From contig PLIU01000118.1 of NCBI GenBank assembly GCA_003140095.1, positions 1 to 35,002 of the forward strand: 35,002 bases of DNA, read 5' to 3'. Origin of the DNA: Verrucomicrobiales bacterium. GTDB taxonomy: Bacteria > Verrucomicrobiota > Verrucomicrobiia > Limisphaerales > Palsa-1400. Numbering within the stretch: the first letter of the stretch is position 1; each line of letters starts with the position of its first letter. The translations under genes were made by a program, and so were the position numbers. Below, piece by piece: positions 25,553 through 34,107 of the stretch. Under the pieces are notes generated by a model that saw only the letters and a list, made by a program, of their open reading frames with translations, was not told the origin of the DNA and did no database searches.

Positions 25553-26350
25553 TTAAAGGCGTTGCAACGCCAGGCCGCCATCGACCATGAGAACCTGGCC
25601 GGTGGAATAACTCAGGTCGCCGCGCGCCAGCATGGCGGCGGCTTTGCCGACCTCTTCCGCCATCCCCCAACGGGCCTGCACAAGCAATCCTTCGGCGATC
25701 AGCTTGTCGTAATTGGCTTGCACACCGCCTGTCATGTCCGTGCGAATGATGCCGGGGCGGATTTCATAGACCGGAATGTCAAATTCCCCCAGCCGCGCCG
25801 CCCAAAGCCGCGTCGCCATGGCCACGCCGGCTTTGGAGATGCAATACTCACCTCGGTTGACGGAAGCGACCGTCGCGGAAACGGAAGAAATGTTGACAAC
25901 GCAGCCGCGCCAATCCGGGCCGGCCTTTTTTTGCTCGATCATCCATCGCGCGCACTGCTGCGTGAGAAAGTAAGGGCCTTGCAGGTTCACCTTGAGCACC
26001 CACTCGAAACTCTCCTCCGTCGCTTCGAGAATGTCGGCGCGAATTTTGGGCGCGACGCCGGCATTGTTAACCAGCACGTGCAGGCGGCCAAATTTCTCCC
26101 GGACCGCCTGGCGCAGCTTCCGCCGCGCGGCGGTGTCGCTGATGTCAGCCTGAACGTAGAGCGCCTCCGCGCCGAGTTGGCGCAACTCGGCCAGAGCGGG
26201 CGCGGCGTCTGAAGGGTCGCGCACGCCGCAAATGGCCAGGTCGAAATTGTCCCGCGCCAATTGCCGCGCCACGCCGAAGCCAATGCCGCGCGCGCCGCCT
26301 GTCACCAGGGCCACGCGTTTTTGGCCCGCATGTTGGTTGCCGGTTATCAT
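25553..26350 (-). CDS. Short-chain dehydrogenase/reductase (FabG-like)
   Basis: The 265-residue protein is a classical SDR: NAD(P)-binding TGGARGIG (17-24), NNAG (95-98), catalytic serine in NISSVS (153-158), and tyrosine/lysine in YCISK (Y169, K173). The C-terminus GQVLMVDGGLALQRL is typical. The start ATG at 26350 overlaps the stop of the upstream glycoside hydrolase gene (ATGA), so the two are co-transcribed. Together with an unsaturated-uronyl hydrolase it probably reduces a keto-sugar or keto-acid derived from polysaccharide breakdown. A fatty-acid role like FabG cannot be excluded from sequence alone. Confidence 0.9.
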   Translation of the reverse strand: MITGNQHAGQKRVALVTGGARGIGFGVARQLARDNFDLAICGVRDPSDAAPALAELRQLGAEALYVQADISDTAARRKLRQAVREKFGRLHVLVNNAGVAPKIRADILEATEESFEWVLKVNLQGPYFLTQQCARWMIEQKKAGPDWRGCVVNISSVSATVASVNRGEYCISKAGVAMATRLWAARLGEFDIPVYEIRPGIIRTDMTGGVQANYDKLIAEGLLVQARWGMAEEVGKAAAMLARGDLSYSTGQVLMVDGGLALQRL

Positions 26351-27675
26351 AGGAAAAAAACGGGGCCAGGTCGGCTGGCGGCGACGTGCTGGACGTAGAG
26401 CGCCGCCTCGCGGAGGTGGTAGTCGCCCCACATGCTGGATTCGCCGCACGGAACTTGCCGGCCGCGCGGGATGTGGTCCCAGCCGTTGGGCCGGTGATAG
26501 ACGCTGTGCAGAAGGAGACCTTGGTGGCGCGGCTCGGTGCTCAAGTAAGGTTCGTCCAGAAGCGTGTGCAACACCGTCAGGCCGGCCTGCCAATAATGTT
26601 TGCTTTTCAGAAAACGGCCCAACCGCAGCAATCCTTGCGCGGCGATGGCGGCGGCGGAACTGTCCACCGGTTCGTGGGCATTAAACGGATCGGCGGGACG
26701 CGATCGCCAATCTCCCATGCGGTGCAACTGCGGCGCGCCGGTGTCCCAATACGGAATGCCGTCGGCGGCGGCGGCGCGCGCGATGTAAAAGTCGCACGTC
26801 GCGCGCGCGGCCTTGAGCAACAACGGGGTGATGGACTCGTCGCCGATGGCGCGCATGAATTCCAATTGCTCGGCGAATCCGCACATGGCCCAGGCCAGGC
26901 CGCGCGTCCAAGTGCTGAAGGGCGAGTAGCCTTGCTGGGAGTTGGGACAGCGGAAGCTGCCGTCGTTGATGTTGAAGATCGACTCCTGCGCGGTGCGGCC
27001 GCGCACGTCGTAAGCGTCGCGGCCTGTGCCGTAATAAATGGAGAAATTCGCGGTGGCCGTCGCGTGCGCTTTGAGCCGGTCCAGCAGCGAGATCCGCCGG
27101 TCATTCTCTTCCATCAAAAGCTGTCCCAATTGGTGCGCCACGCCCAGCGCGCGCAAGGAACGGATCGTATCAACAAAGAGTGAATGCGGCCCGTTGAACG
27201 AATAGATGAAACCGCCGCCATCAGGCAGTGGCGTCCAACGCCGCGCCTGGGTCGCGCCGCTCAACTTGAGCGCCAGTTCGTAAAAATGGCGTTCCCATTC
27301 GTTGTCAGGAATGCGGCCCTCGGCCATCAAGCGCCGCAAATGGCCGTAGGTGCTGATGTTGTTGAAGCCGTGATCGTGAACACCGGCGTGGCTGATGTGC
27401 GGCGCCATCCGACGTACCGTCTGGCTGCGGCCCAGTTCCAGAAACTCCGCCTCATCCGTGGCGTCGAACTGCAAAAGCACCGCGCCGATCTGAAAGCCTT
27501 GCGTCCACTCGGTCCAGCCGCGCGCCTTGTAAACTCCGCGCACGGTGAAGACCGGAGACCCCTCTGTGCCATCGCAGGCGCGTTCGATGGAGCGAATCTT
27601 TTGGGCGGACAGCTCCCAGAGGCGGCTGATCTTGCGCGCCAAATCGACCGGACGGATTTTGGGGTCGATCTTCAC
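26347..27675 (-). CDS. GH88-like unsaturated glucuronyl hydrolase
   Basis: The 442-residue protein shows family GH88/UGL landmarks: TEWTQGFQIGAVLLQFDATD, then HAGVHDHGFN (D101, at the position of the first catalytic aspartate), PVDSSAAAIAAQGLLRL, and the C-terminal GESSMWGDYHLREAALY. These enzymes remove 4,5-unsaturated glucuronyl residues released by polysaccharide lyases. No signal peptide is seen, so it would act in the cytoplasm on imported oligosaccharides. The start is GTG at 27675; an in-frame stop lies a short distance upstream. It overlaps the SDR gene by 4 nt. Confidence 0.88.
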   Translation of the reverse strand: MKIDPKIRPVDLARKISRLWELSAQKIRSIERACDGTEGSPVFTVRGVYKARGWTEWTQGFQIGAVLLQFDATDEAEFLELGRSQTVRRMAPHISHAGVHDHGFNNISTYGHLRRLMAEGRIPDNEWERHFYELALKLSGATQARRWTPLPDGGGFIYSFNGPHSLFVDTIRSLRALGVAHQLGQLLMEENDRRISLLDRLKAHATATANFSIYYGTGRDAYDVRGRTAQESIFNINDGSFRCPNSQQGYSPFSTWTRGLAWAMCGFAEQLEFMRAIGDESITPLLLKAARATCDFYIARAAAADGIPYWDTGAPQLHRMGDWRSRPADPFNAHEPVDSSAAAIAAQGLLRLGRFLKSKHYWQAGLTVLHTLLDEPYLSTEPRHQGLLLHSVYHRPNGWDHIPRGRQVPCGESSMWGDYHLREAALYVQHVAASRPGPVFFL

Positions 27676-27738
27676 CGATTTTGGAAGAGGCGGATGTTAT
27701 GTCTTACCATTGCGCCACTGAGCGATTTGGCATGGTGC

Positions 27739-28074
27739 TCATTTCCAACTCCAGCCACAGACTCGGCACGACTCATCCTCTCGACGAATCACGCTGCCGC
27801 ACCCAAAGCATCGGAAATCATCTTTGCCCAAAGGTTCCTTGCCGTGCGGCTTCTCCCTGAACGCAAACTGAGCTAAATTGGAAAACACCGGGCACAGCCG
27901 GTGAAGTTGGAGCGCGTACTTCTCGATGATCTCATCGGCTTGGCTGCCAAAACCCGGCGACTCGAAATCCTCTCTGTGTTCGATAATGTCCTCGGCCATC
28001 CGCTTGACCAATTCGCGGTAGTACTTCTTGAGGATCCGCTGCGCTCCGTCGAATTCGTTTTGAGGTGTCATCAT
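27739..28074 (-). CDS. Small zinc-ribbon protein of unknown function
   Basis: The 111-residue protein has a charged helical N-terminal part (residues 8-65) and a C-terminal zinc ribbon with CFGC (89-92) and CRVC (103-106). Such ribbons bind one zinc ion and serve in protein or nucleic-acid contacts. There is no signal peptide. Two ATGs stand in tandem at the start (28074 and 28071). The gene is upstream of the glycoside hydrolase on the same strand with a 63-bp gap. No family name is offered. Confidence 0.75.
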   Translation of the reverse strand: MMTPQNEFDGAQRILKKYYRELVKRMAEDIIEHREDFESPGFGSQADEIIEKYALQLHRLCPVFSNLAQFAFREKPHGKEPLGKDDFRCFGCGSVIRREDESCRVCGWSWK

Positions 28075-28288
28075 AACAAAGATGGTTAAGGCACGAATGT
28101 ACTTTCTTAATCAAGCAAAGTCAATCATGGTGAACACCGTGCGACGTGCGAAAATGTTGCTTCCCACGCCGCCAGCCGCCACGTAAAGTGATGGCGGAAT
28201 ATCGGATGAATACGCCTTCCAATCCCGAACGAATAGCGCCAGCCCGAAGGAAAGCAGCCAAGGCCTGATTTGGCGGAGCGAACGGCAC

Positions 28289-29032
28289 ATGCTGTCGGAA
28301 AAACCATGGAAAATTGATGCGGTGGCGCGCCTGTTCTTGGGTGTGATCACAACCCTTTGCATGGGGATGTTGCTGGCCGGCCTTTTGGGCCATTTCACTT
28401 CCGACTGGCCCAAGGCGCGGAGTGATTTTTGGCAGATCACCCTGAGCGCGTTCTTTTTGGAAATCCCGGCCCTGGTGTGGATCGGACTTTTTTTGCGGCA
28501 GCACAAGGTGAGTTGGAAGGAGGCCTTTGGGTTGCAAATGACCAACCCCGCCAAGGCGGCGGCGCGCGGTCTTTTGGCCGCAGCGCTCTTTCTGCCGGTG
28601 GCCTGGGGCTGCCAATGGCTCTCGATTAATGTCATGGACCTGGCTCATCTGAACCCACAGAATCAAGCGGCGGTCGAGGAATTGCAGGACCCGGATCTCA
28701 CCGTTGCGGGGAAAGCCGTTCTGGGAGTGATTGTCATTGTCATCGCTCCGCTGGTGGAGGAGGCGCTCTTTCGCGGAATTCTTTACCCCGCCATCAAGCA
28801 GCGTGGCTTCCCGCGCCTGGCTTTGTGGGGCAGTTCGGCGCTCTTCGCCACGGTGCATTTCAACATGGCGACTTTCCTGCCCTTGCTGATCTTTGCCCTG
28901 TTGCTGGTTTATTTGTATGAAACCTTCCAGAATCTGCTTGTGCCCATCGTGGCCCATTCCTTCTTCAATGCCGTCAACTTTTTTGCGCTCCTTTTCATGG
29001 ACCAAATCGACCGGGTGTTACACTTGACATGA
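28289..29032 (+). CDS. CPBP-family intramembrane metalloprotease
   Basis: The 247-residue protein has about seven membrane helices and the three motifs of the CPBP/Abi family: EEALFRG (E157, E158, R162), FATVH (H190) and HSFFN (H223, N227). The glutamates and histidines form the metal site in the membrane. Bacterial members cleave prenylated or other membrane substrates or act in self-immunity; the substrate here is unknown. The stop overlaps the thiL start (ATGA), so it is the first gene of a four-gene overlapping operon. Confidence 0.9.
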   Translation: MLSEKPWKIDAVARLFLGVITTLCMGMLLAGLLGHFTSDWPKARSDFWQITLSAFFLEIPALVWIGLFLRQHKVSWKEAFGLQMTNPAKAAARGLLAAALFLPVAWGCQWLSINVMDLAHLNPQNQAAVEELQDPDLTVAGKAVLGVIVIVIAPLVEEALFRGILYPAIKQRGFPRLALWGSSALFATVHFNMATFLPLLIFALLLVYLYETFQNLLVPIVAHSFFNAVNFFALLFMDQIDRVLHLT

Positions 29033-29961
29033 ACGAATTGGAATTGATCGCCCGCCTGACTCGATCACTGCCCGCCAACGCTTCCGTCGTCGTCGGGGCA
29101 GGGGACGACTGCGCCGTGCTGGATTGCGGCCAGCCGGGAAGATACCTGTTATTCAAGACCGACGCCGTGGTGGAAGGGGTGCATTTTACCTCGAAGGCGA
29201 CGCCGGAACAAATCGGCCACAAAGCGCTCGGACGCTGCTTGAGCGACGTGGCGGCGATGGCGGGACGGCCGCTGGCGGCGTTGGTCACGGCCGCGTTGCC
29301 GGATCATTTTTCCTCCGATTTCGTGGAGCGCATTTACACCGGGATCAACAGCCTGGCGCAACGGCACGGGGTGGCCATCGCCGGAGGCGAGACGACCCGC
29401 AACCCCGAACGGCTCCTGCTTTCCATTGCGATGGTGGGGGAGGCGGCGCGGGATAAGTGCATATTGCGACGTGGCGCCAAGGTGGGCGACGCGGTGTTGG
29501 TGACCGGGGAATTGGGCGGTTCGCTGGCGGGCAAACACCTGGAATTTGAGCCGCGGCTGGCCGAGGCGCGATGGCTGGCCGAATATTTTCCCATCCATGC
29601 TATGATTGACGTGAGTGATGGGTTGGCGGGAGATTTGCGGCACATCTTGCTATCGAGCAATGTGGGCGCCGAACTGCTGGCGCGCGCCATTCCCATCAGC
29701 CGCGCGGCGAAGCTTCAGGCGCGAGCGGAATCTTCCTCCAAGCCGCCGCTTTTGGCCGCTTTGGGCGACGGCGAAGATTTTGAATTGCTTTTCACTGTGG
29801 GCGGCGGCCACGCGGTGGCATTGATGGACGGATGGAAAAAGCAATTTCCCAGACTGCGCCTCAGTTGCATCGGGCGGATCACGGCGGAGCACGGTTTGAA
29901 ACTGCAGGACAAAACGGGGCTTCATCCTTTGGAGACGCATGGCTACGATCATTTCGCATAG
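29029..29961 (+). CDS. thiL: Thiamine-monophosphate kinase
   Basis: The 310-residue protein has the ThiL motifs: GAGDDCAVL (23-31), TDAVVEGVHF (44-53), SDVAAMAG (72-79), VTGELGGSLAG, DVSDGLAGDL, and GDGEDFELLF near the C-terminus. ThiL phosphorylates thiamine monophosphate to the active cofactor thiamine diphosphate with ATP, the last step of the pathway. Its length matches the family. It overlaps the CPBP gene by 4 nt and tsaE by 23 nt. Adjacency to tRNA-modification genes is common for thiL and does not imply a joint pathway. Confidence 0.96.
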   Translation: MNELELIARLTRSLPANASVVVGAGDDCAVLDCGQPGRYLLFKTDAVVEGVHFTSKATPEQIGHKALGRCLSDVAAMAGRPLAALVTAALPDHFSSDFVERIYTGINSLAQRHGVAIAGGETTRNPERLLLSIAMVGEAARDKCILRRGAKVGDAVLVTGELGGSLAGKHLEFEPRLAEARWLAEYFPIHAMIDVSDGLAGDLRHILLSSNVGAELLARAIPISRAAKLQARAESSSKPPLLAALGDGEDFELLFTVGGGHAVALMDGWKKQFPRLRLSCIGRITAEHGLKLQDKTGLHPLETHGYDHFA

Positions 29962-30385
29962 TCCCGCGCAAACGGGCGCCCTGGGCGAAGAATGGGGGCG
30001 CGAGGCCCAACGGGGCTGGGTGATCGGCCTGAGCGGCAGCCTGGGCGCGGGCAAGACAATTCTGGCGGCCGGCGTGGCCCGCGGTTTGGGCGTAACCGTG
30101 CGGGTCCAGTCGCCCACTTTTGCCTTGGTCAACGAATATCGTGACGGACGGTTGCCTCTGTTCCATTTGGACCTCTACCGTTTGGCGTCGCGCGGCGAAA
30201 TTATTACCGCCGGTCTTGAGTTGTATCTGGTCCGGCCGGCCGGCGTCGCGGTGGTGGAATGGATCGAGCGTTGGCTCGAAGATGGGACGTGGCCGGCCAT
30301 GCGCGGCGTCAGATTCCGGCGGGTCGAGATCAAGACGGCGGGTGAAACCGATCGGGAAATTGTGTATGAAGATTTTGGCGGTTGA
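29939..30385 (+). CDS. tsaE: tRNA threonylcarbamoyladenosine biosynthesis ATPase TsaE
   Basis: The 148-residue protein has Walker A GSLGAGKT (33-40), SPTFALVNEY (58-67), HLDLYRL (76-82) and VVEWIE (105-110), all TsaE marks. TsaE is the ATPase that resets the TsaB-TsaD complex during t6A37 formation in tRNAs that decode ANN codons. The gene starts inside thiL and overlaps the next gene, tsaB, by 20 nt. TsaD is not in this window. Confidence 0.96.
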   Translation: MATIISHSPAQTGALGEEWGREAQRGWVIGLSGSLGAGKTILAAGVARGLGVTVRVQSPTFALVNEYRDGRLPLFHLDLYRLASRGEIITAGLELYLVRPAGVAVVEWIERWLEDGTWPAMRGVRFRRVEIKTAGETDREIVYEDFGG

Positions 30386-31022
30386 ATTTTCCTCCGAGGA
30401 ACGCAGCGTGGCCGTGGTGCAAGTGGGCGGCAATGCGGGTCCCGGCTTGCTGGGACGGGCGGTTGAATCGGGCGTCCACCGCGCCCTCGGCTTGGTGGAA
30501 GAAGCCTTGCGCGGCGCCCGTTGCGAGCGCGAGGAGATTGAGACGATTGCCATCGGCCTTGGACCGGGTTCTTACACCGGCATACGCGGCGCCATCGCGC
30601 TGGCCCAGGGATGGCAATTGGGCCGCGGCGTCAATCTGATCGGCCTGAGCAGCGTCGAATGCCTTGCCGCCGGAGCCGAGCAGGAAAAACTTTTCGGCCC
30701 GATCAACATCATTGTTGACGCACAACGCGACGAATTTTACCTGGCGCGCTATGAAATCAGTCCCGGTGGATCGCGCGAAATGGAAGCTTTGCGGCTGGCG
30801 CCCCTGGCCGAAATCGAGGCCGTTGTCCGGCGCGGAGAACGAGTGCTGGGGCCGGGCGCGGCAGATTGGTTCCCGTCCGCGCGAAACCTGTGTCCGGACG
30901 CGGCCATTTTGGGGCGGCTGGCCAGCGATCGGAAGGACTTTGTGCCCGGAGAAAAACTGGAGCCGATTTACCTGCGGGAAACCGCATTTAAAAGAGCGCC
31001 GCCAACGCGGGTTTTATTATGA
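30366..31022 (+). CDS. tsaB: tRNA threonylcarbamoyladenosine biosynthesis protein TsaB
   Basis: The 218-residue protein begins MKILAVEFSSEERSVAVVQ and has GLGPGSYTGIRGA, the TsaB form of the ASKHA glycine motif. The usual aspartate in the first strand (ALDTS) is replaced by glutamate, which is tolerable because TsaB is a non-catalytic partner of TsaD. I chose ATG 30366, which overlaps tsaE by 20 nt; the upstream open frame only shadows tsaE. The fused order thiL-tsaE-tsaB gives one transcription unit with the CPBP gene. Confidence 0.94.
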   Translation: MKILAVEFSSEERSVAVVQVGGNAGPGLLGRAVESGVHRALGLVEEALRGARCEREEIETIAIGLGPGSYTGIRGAIALAQGWQLGRGVNLIGLSSVECLAAGAEQEKLFGPINIIVDAQRDEFYLARYEISPGGSREMEALRLAPLAEIEAVVRRGERVLGPGAADWFPSARNLCPDAAILGRLASDRKDFVPGEKLEPIYLRETAFKRAPPTRVLL

Positions 31023-31029
31023 CACGGCT

Positions 31030-31440
31030 ATGAAACACGATTATAAGGTGGTTTCCTTCAGACTTTCGCTTTCGGATGTGCGACGGATTCCGGGCAATCG
31101 CAGCGAGTTTGTGCGCCATGCGGTGGCTGAAAAACTTGGGCGTGAGTCCAGTCCGGCTTGGCGGCCCAAAACGGCGATCGGACGGAAGTTGCTCAAGCTT
31201 CGCAACCAGTTTCTAGCCCAAGGCGGTGAACTACTGGACGCGGACGGCATCGCTGATGAGCTGCGTCAGCGGCGCGGAGGTTGGTGTGAAAGCGTTTCTG
31301 ATAAACCACAGGCAGATGGAACAACAAGGCAGCTAACGATGTCGCCCGATTACGGGTTAAACACCGCACCCATGAAGAGGATCGTTCCTGCCTGCTCATC
31401 ATGGATGAAAAACAGAAAAGGACGATCCACGATGATCTGA
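31030..31440 (+). CDS. Orphan antitoxin-like protein with run-on C-terminus
   Basis: The first 84 of 136 residues look like an antitoxin of a PIN-toxin pair: YKVVSFRLSLSDV, NRSEFVRHAVAEKLGRES (a ribbon-helix-helix-like segment), then LRNQFLAQGGELLDADGIAD and ELRQRRGG, where such proteins normally end. Here the frame continues with unrelated sequence and overlaps the last 91 nt of the serpin gene on the other strand. No complete toxin follows; only a possible toxin start remains (31286-31300). It lies 7 bp after tsaB and may be transcribed with that operon. DNA binding is inferred from the family. Confidence 0.6.
   Translation: MKHDYKVVSFRLSLSDVRRIPGNRSEFVRHAVAEKLGRESSPAWRPKTAIGRKLLKLRNQFLAQGGELLDADGIADELRQRRGGWCESVSDKPQADGTTRQLTMSPDYGLNTAPMKRIVPACSSWMKNRKGRSTMI
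31286..31300 (+). pseudogene. Possible 5' stub of a deleted PIN toxin gene
   Basis: GTG-AAA-GCG-TTT-CTG reads MKAFL, the usual opening of PIN toxins (MKxFLDTN), at the exact place where a toxin start would follow this antitoxin. The following codons (INHRQ) depart from the family, so the rest seems deleted up to the serpin 3' end. Confidence 0.35.
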
Positions 31441-32567
31441 AAGGTTGGGGGCGGAAGCGCAACTGTGGTTCCCACGATCACCGTGGTCACCGCCGCGGCC
31501 TCGGTTCCCGTTTCGTTCACCTCCACGACGGCCTGCTGTTTTACCGCCGAGATATCGAGCGGTTCCTTGGAGATTTTTAAAAAGTCAGCGGCGGGCGTGA
31601 AGGCGGTGGTCATGCCTAAAGCTTCCAATGGCGGCACCAGATCGACCACATAATTGAGATCGAACTTGGGAAGAACGACGATGGCTTGCTGCTCGGCAAA
31701 ATCAGCCTGGATTGCTTGTTGCCACCATGCGCCATTCATCATGCCTATGAGTTCTTGAACGCTGGAATCGGGCCCGGGCAGGAAAACATACATGGCAAGG
31801 TCTCCTCCTTTGTAGGGCAGTCGCACGGCTTGATAACCATTTCCCTGGCAGCAACTGAACATCGCCGTTTGTTCCATCATAGGAGTCATCTCTTGGTCGC
31901 CCCCGCTTAGATAGAAGTCGCGGCCCATCGTTTTGTTGGTGTCAAACGGGGATTGCCAGTTCCCGAGGAAATACACGGCGTTGGCCAGGAACAAGCGGAC
32001 CGAAGGATCGATGGGCGCACTTACAATTTGATCGATTTTCCCGCGCGTCGCTTCCGCAGCCCAGGCATTGATGGCGTCAACTGAAGAGGAGTCGTTGAAA
32101 TTGAGGCCTTCCACCTTGGCGCCAAAGTAATGTTCATCGCCTTCGATGAAAGACGGCTCAATCGGCATGCCGCTTCGATACCAGACCGAATTGGCCGCGG
32201 TCAGGACGAAATTGGCGTTTCTGCTGTCGATGATGTCGCCGATTTGCCTGTTGGCTTCGTTCAGGGCGTCCGGCTGCATATCGAGCGTGCCCAACATCTG
32301 CTGCATCTGCGTTCTGGTCGTGCCTTCGGCCCCGGTGGAAACCATCTGCAACACGGTCGAGACGCTGTAGGGCGAAATGAAAATGTTGGTTCCCGGCTGT
32401 TCCGTGGCGAGTTGTTGCAGCAGATTGAAGGCGAAGCCGGCATTGGCCGAGGCCAATTCTTGCTGGCTCCTGGTCACGGCCGCATGGGACTGGTAAGCAA
32501 GAAAGCAGAGCAGAGTGGCCATCAGGACTCTGTAAGAATTTGCCGCCGAAATGTTGCTCCGCTTCAT
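31350..32567 (-). CDS. Secreted serpin (serine protease inhibitor)
   Basis: The 405-residue protein has a signal peptide (MKRSNISAANSYRVLMATLL, cleaved near HAA). Serpin motifs follow: NIFISPYSVSTVLQMVSTGA, ANAVYFLGNW, VRLPYKGGDLAMYVFLPGP, and the C-terminal DRPFLFFIHD and ILFMGAVFNP. The reactive-loop hinge ETGTEAAAVTT (352-362) has small residues at P12-P10, as in inhibitory serpins. By counting from the hinge, P1 would be about T368, which would suit an elastase- or subtilisin-like target. I chose the ATG at 32567 because GAGGAAGG lies just before it; an upstream ATG (32600) would add 11 residues without a ribosome-binding site. Confidence 0.95.
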   Translation of the reverse strand: MKRSNISAANSYRVLMATLLCFLAYQSHAAVTRSQQELASANAGFAFNLLQQLATEQPGTNIFISPYSVSTVLQMVSTGAEGTTRTQMQQMLGTLDMQPDALNEANRQIGDIIDSRNANFVLTAANSVWYRSGMPIEPSFIEGDEHYFGAKVEGLNFNDSSSVDAINAWAAEATRGKIDQIVSAPIDPSVRLFLANAVYFLGNWQSPFDTNKTMGRDFYLSGGDQEMTPMMEQTAMFSCCQGNGYQAVRLPYKGGDLAMYVFLPGPDSSVQELIGMMNGAWWQQAIQADFAEQQAIVVLPKFDLNYVVDLVPPLEALGMTTAFTPAADFLKISKEPLDISAVKQQAVVEVNETGTEAAAVTTVIVGTTVALPPPTFQIIVDRPFLFFIHDEQAGTILFMGAVFNP

Positions 32568-32571
32568 GTTT

Positions 32572-32579
32572 CCTTCCTC
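32572..32579 (-). promoter_or_regulatory. Strong Shine-Dalgarno of the serpin gene
   Basis: On the minus strand GAGGAAGG ends 4 nt before the ATG at 32567. It fixes the serpin start and stands out among otherwise weak sites. Confidence 0.75.
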
Positions 32580-32755
32580 GATTAACCGGAATTGGGACAA
32601 TTATTCAAATTTATCCAAATCTTGCACCGTTCATTATTAACTAGCCGGAACAATGGAGGATTGCAAGCACGGAGTCAAGCCAAAATGTTATCTTATCCGA
32701 GAATTCTGGGATTGTCATCGCGCGCCCGAAAAAGCAAAATTCCGGCGAGGTTCGA

Positions 32756-34078
32756 ATGTCCAGCAACACTCCATTACGAATAGTCCAGTTGACGCCAGGC
32801 GCCGGCAAGATGTTTTGCGGCGCCTGCCTGCGCGATAACGCCCTGGTCAGGGCCTTGCGCCAAATGGGACATGCCGTGGTCATGGCCCCGATGTATCTGC
32901 CTTTGACGCTGGATGAAGACGACCAATCGGCCGGCACGCCGATTTTGTTCGGCGGCATCAACGTCTTTCTGGAACAGCAATCGGCGCTTTTTCGCAAGGC
33001 GCCCGGGTGGCTGCACCGGTTGCTGGCGGCACCCTCCTTGTTGCGCCTGGCCGCCGGCGCGGCGGGCAAGACGCGGGCGGAGGATTTGGGGGAATTGACC
33101 ATTTCCATGCTGCGCGGCGAAGAGGGCAATCAGGCGCGCGAATTGGACGACGTGATCCGCTGGCTGCGCCTGGAAAAACCCGACGTCGTCTGCATCTCGA
33201 ATTCGTTGCTGGTGGGTCTGGCGCGCCGCATCCGGGCGGAAGTGCGCGCGCCGGTGATCTGTTCTCTGCAAGGCGAGGACTGGTTTCTGGACGGGCTGCC
33301 CGAACCGCACCGCGCCACGGCCTGGCGGGTGGCCGCCGAACGAGCCGCCGAGGTGGACTTGTTCATTTCGCCCAGCCGCTATTTTGCGCAATTGATGGGT
33401 GAGCGGCTGAACATCGCGCCGGCGCGGATGAAAGTCGTTCGCAACGGCATCAATCTTGGCGGTTACGAGGAGGCCGCGCCGCCGGGCGGAAAGGGCGGCC
33501 CGCCAGTGCTGGGTTATTTTGCCCGCATGTGCCGGGAGAAGGGATTGGACCAATTGATCGGCGCCTTCGTCCGGCTCAAGAAGCGCAAAGGGCTGGGCGA
33601 TTTGAAACTGCGGGTTGGCGGCAGTTGCGGACCGGCGGACCAGGTCATCGTGGATGAGTTGCGCCAGACGCTGGCCACGCATCAAATTCTGGGCGACGCC
33701 GAGTTTTGCCCGAACCTTTCCCGGGCCGCCAAACAGGATTTCCTGCGCTCGTTGACGGTGTTCTCGGTGCCGGCCCGTCATCCGGAGGCGTTCGGTCTGT
33801 ACGTCGTTGAGGCTTGGGCGGCCGGGGTACCGGTGGTGCAACCGGACCATGGCGGATTTTCCGAATTGGTTGCCGCCACCGGCGGAGGCCGCTTGTTTCC
33901 GGCCCAGGACGAGGAAGCATTGAGCGACGCGATCGAGGGCCTGCTGCGGGCGCCGGACCAGGCGCGGGCGATGGGTGAAGCGGGGCGCGCAGCCGTGCGC
34001 AAGGATTTCACGGTGGAAGCCATGGCGGAAGAGTTTGCGCGCCTTTGCCGGGATACGGCGCGGAATTTCCCCTCGTAA
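32756..34078 (+). CDS. Family 4 glycosyltransferase
   Basis: The 440-residue protein is a GT-B enzyme of the GT4 type. The N-terminal domain has the glycine-rich start LTPGAGKMFCGACLRDNALV. The C-terminal domain has LGYFARMCREKGLDQLIGAF and the donor-binding EX7E motif HPEAFGLYVVEAWAAGVPVV. These retaining enzymes transfer sugars from nucleotide donors to glycans or lipids at the cytoplasmic side of the membrane. The cysteines in MFCGACLRDN are typical of a Verrucomicrobial/Planctomycetal subgroup, as far as I recall. GGCGAGG lies 6 nt before the ATG. It is divergent from the serpin gene with a 188-bp gap. Confidence 0.92.
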   Translation: MSSNTPLRIVQLTPGAGKMFCGACLRDNALVRALRQMGHAVVMAPMYLPLTLDEDDQSAGTPILFGGINVFLEQQSALFRKAPGWLHRLLAAPSLLRLAAGAAGKTRAEDLGELTISMLRGEEGNQARELDDVIRWLRLEKPDVVCISNSLLVGLARRIRAEVRAPVICSLQGEDWFLDGLPEPHRATAWRVAAERAAEVDLFISPSRYFAQLMGERLNIAPARMKVVRNGINLGGYEEAAPPGGKGGPPVLGYFARMCREKGLDQLIGAFVRLKKRKGLGDLKLRVGGSCGPADQVIVDELRQTLATHQILGDAEFCPNLSRAAKQDFLRSLTVFSVPARHPEAFGLYVVEAWAAGVPVVQPDHGGFSELVAATGGGRLFPAQDEEALSDAIEGLLRAPDQARAMGEAGRAAVRKDFTVEAMAEEFARLCRDTARNFPS

Positions 34079-34107
34079 ATCGGCGCGGCGGAATTTACCA
34101 TTGGCTT

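Noticed and set aside
27665-27746. GCCAAAT/ATTTGGC inverted repeat that could be a tRNA acceptor stem
   Set aside because: The enclosed length (80 nt) and the lack of a T-arm do not fit a tRNA, and the 3' half lies within the coding start of the GH88-like gene.
32774-33850. Open frame of 358 codons antisense to the glycosyltransferase
   Set aside because: Shadow frame; the plus strand has full GT4 motifs.
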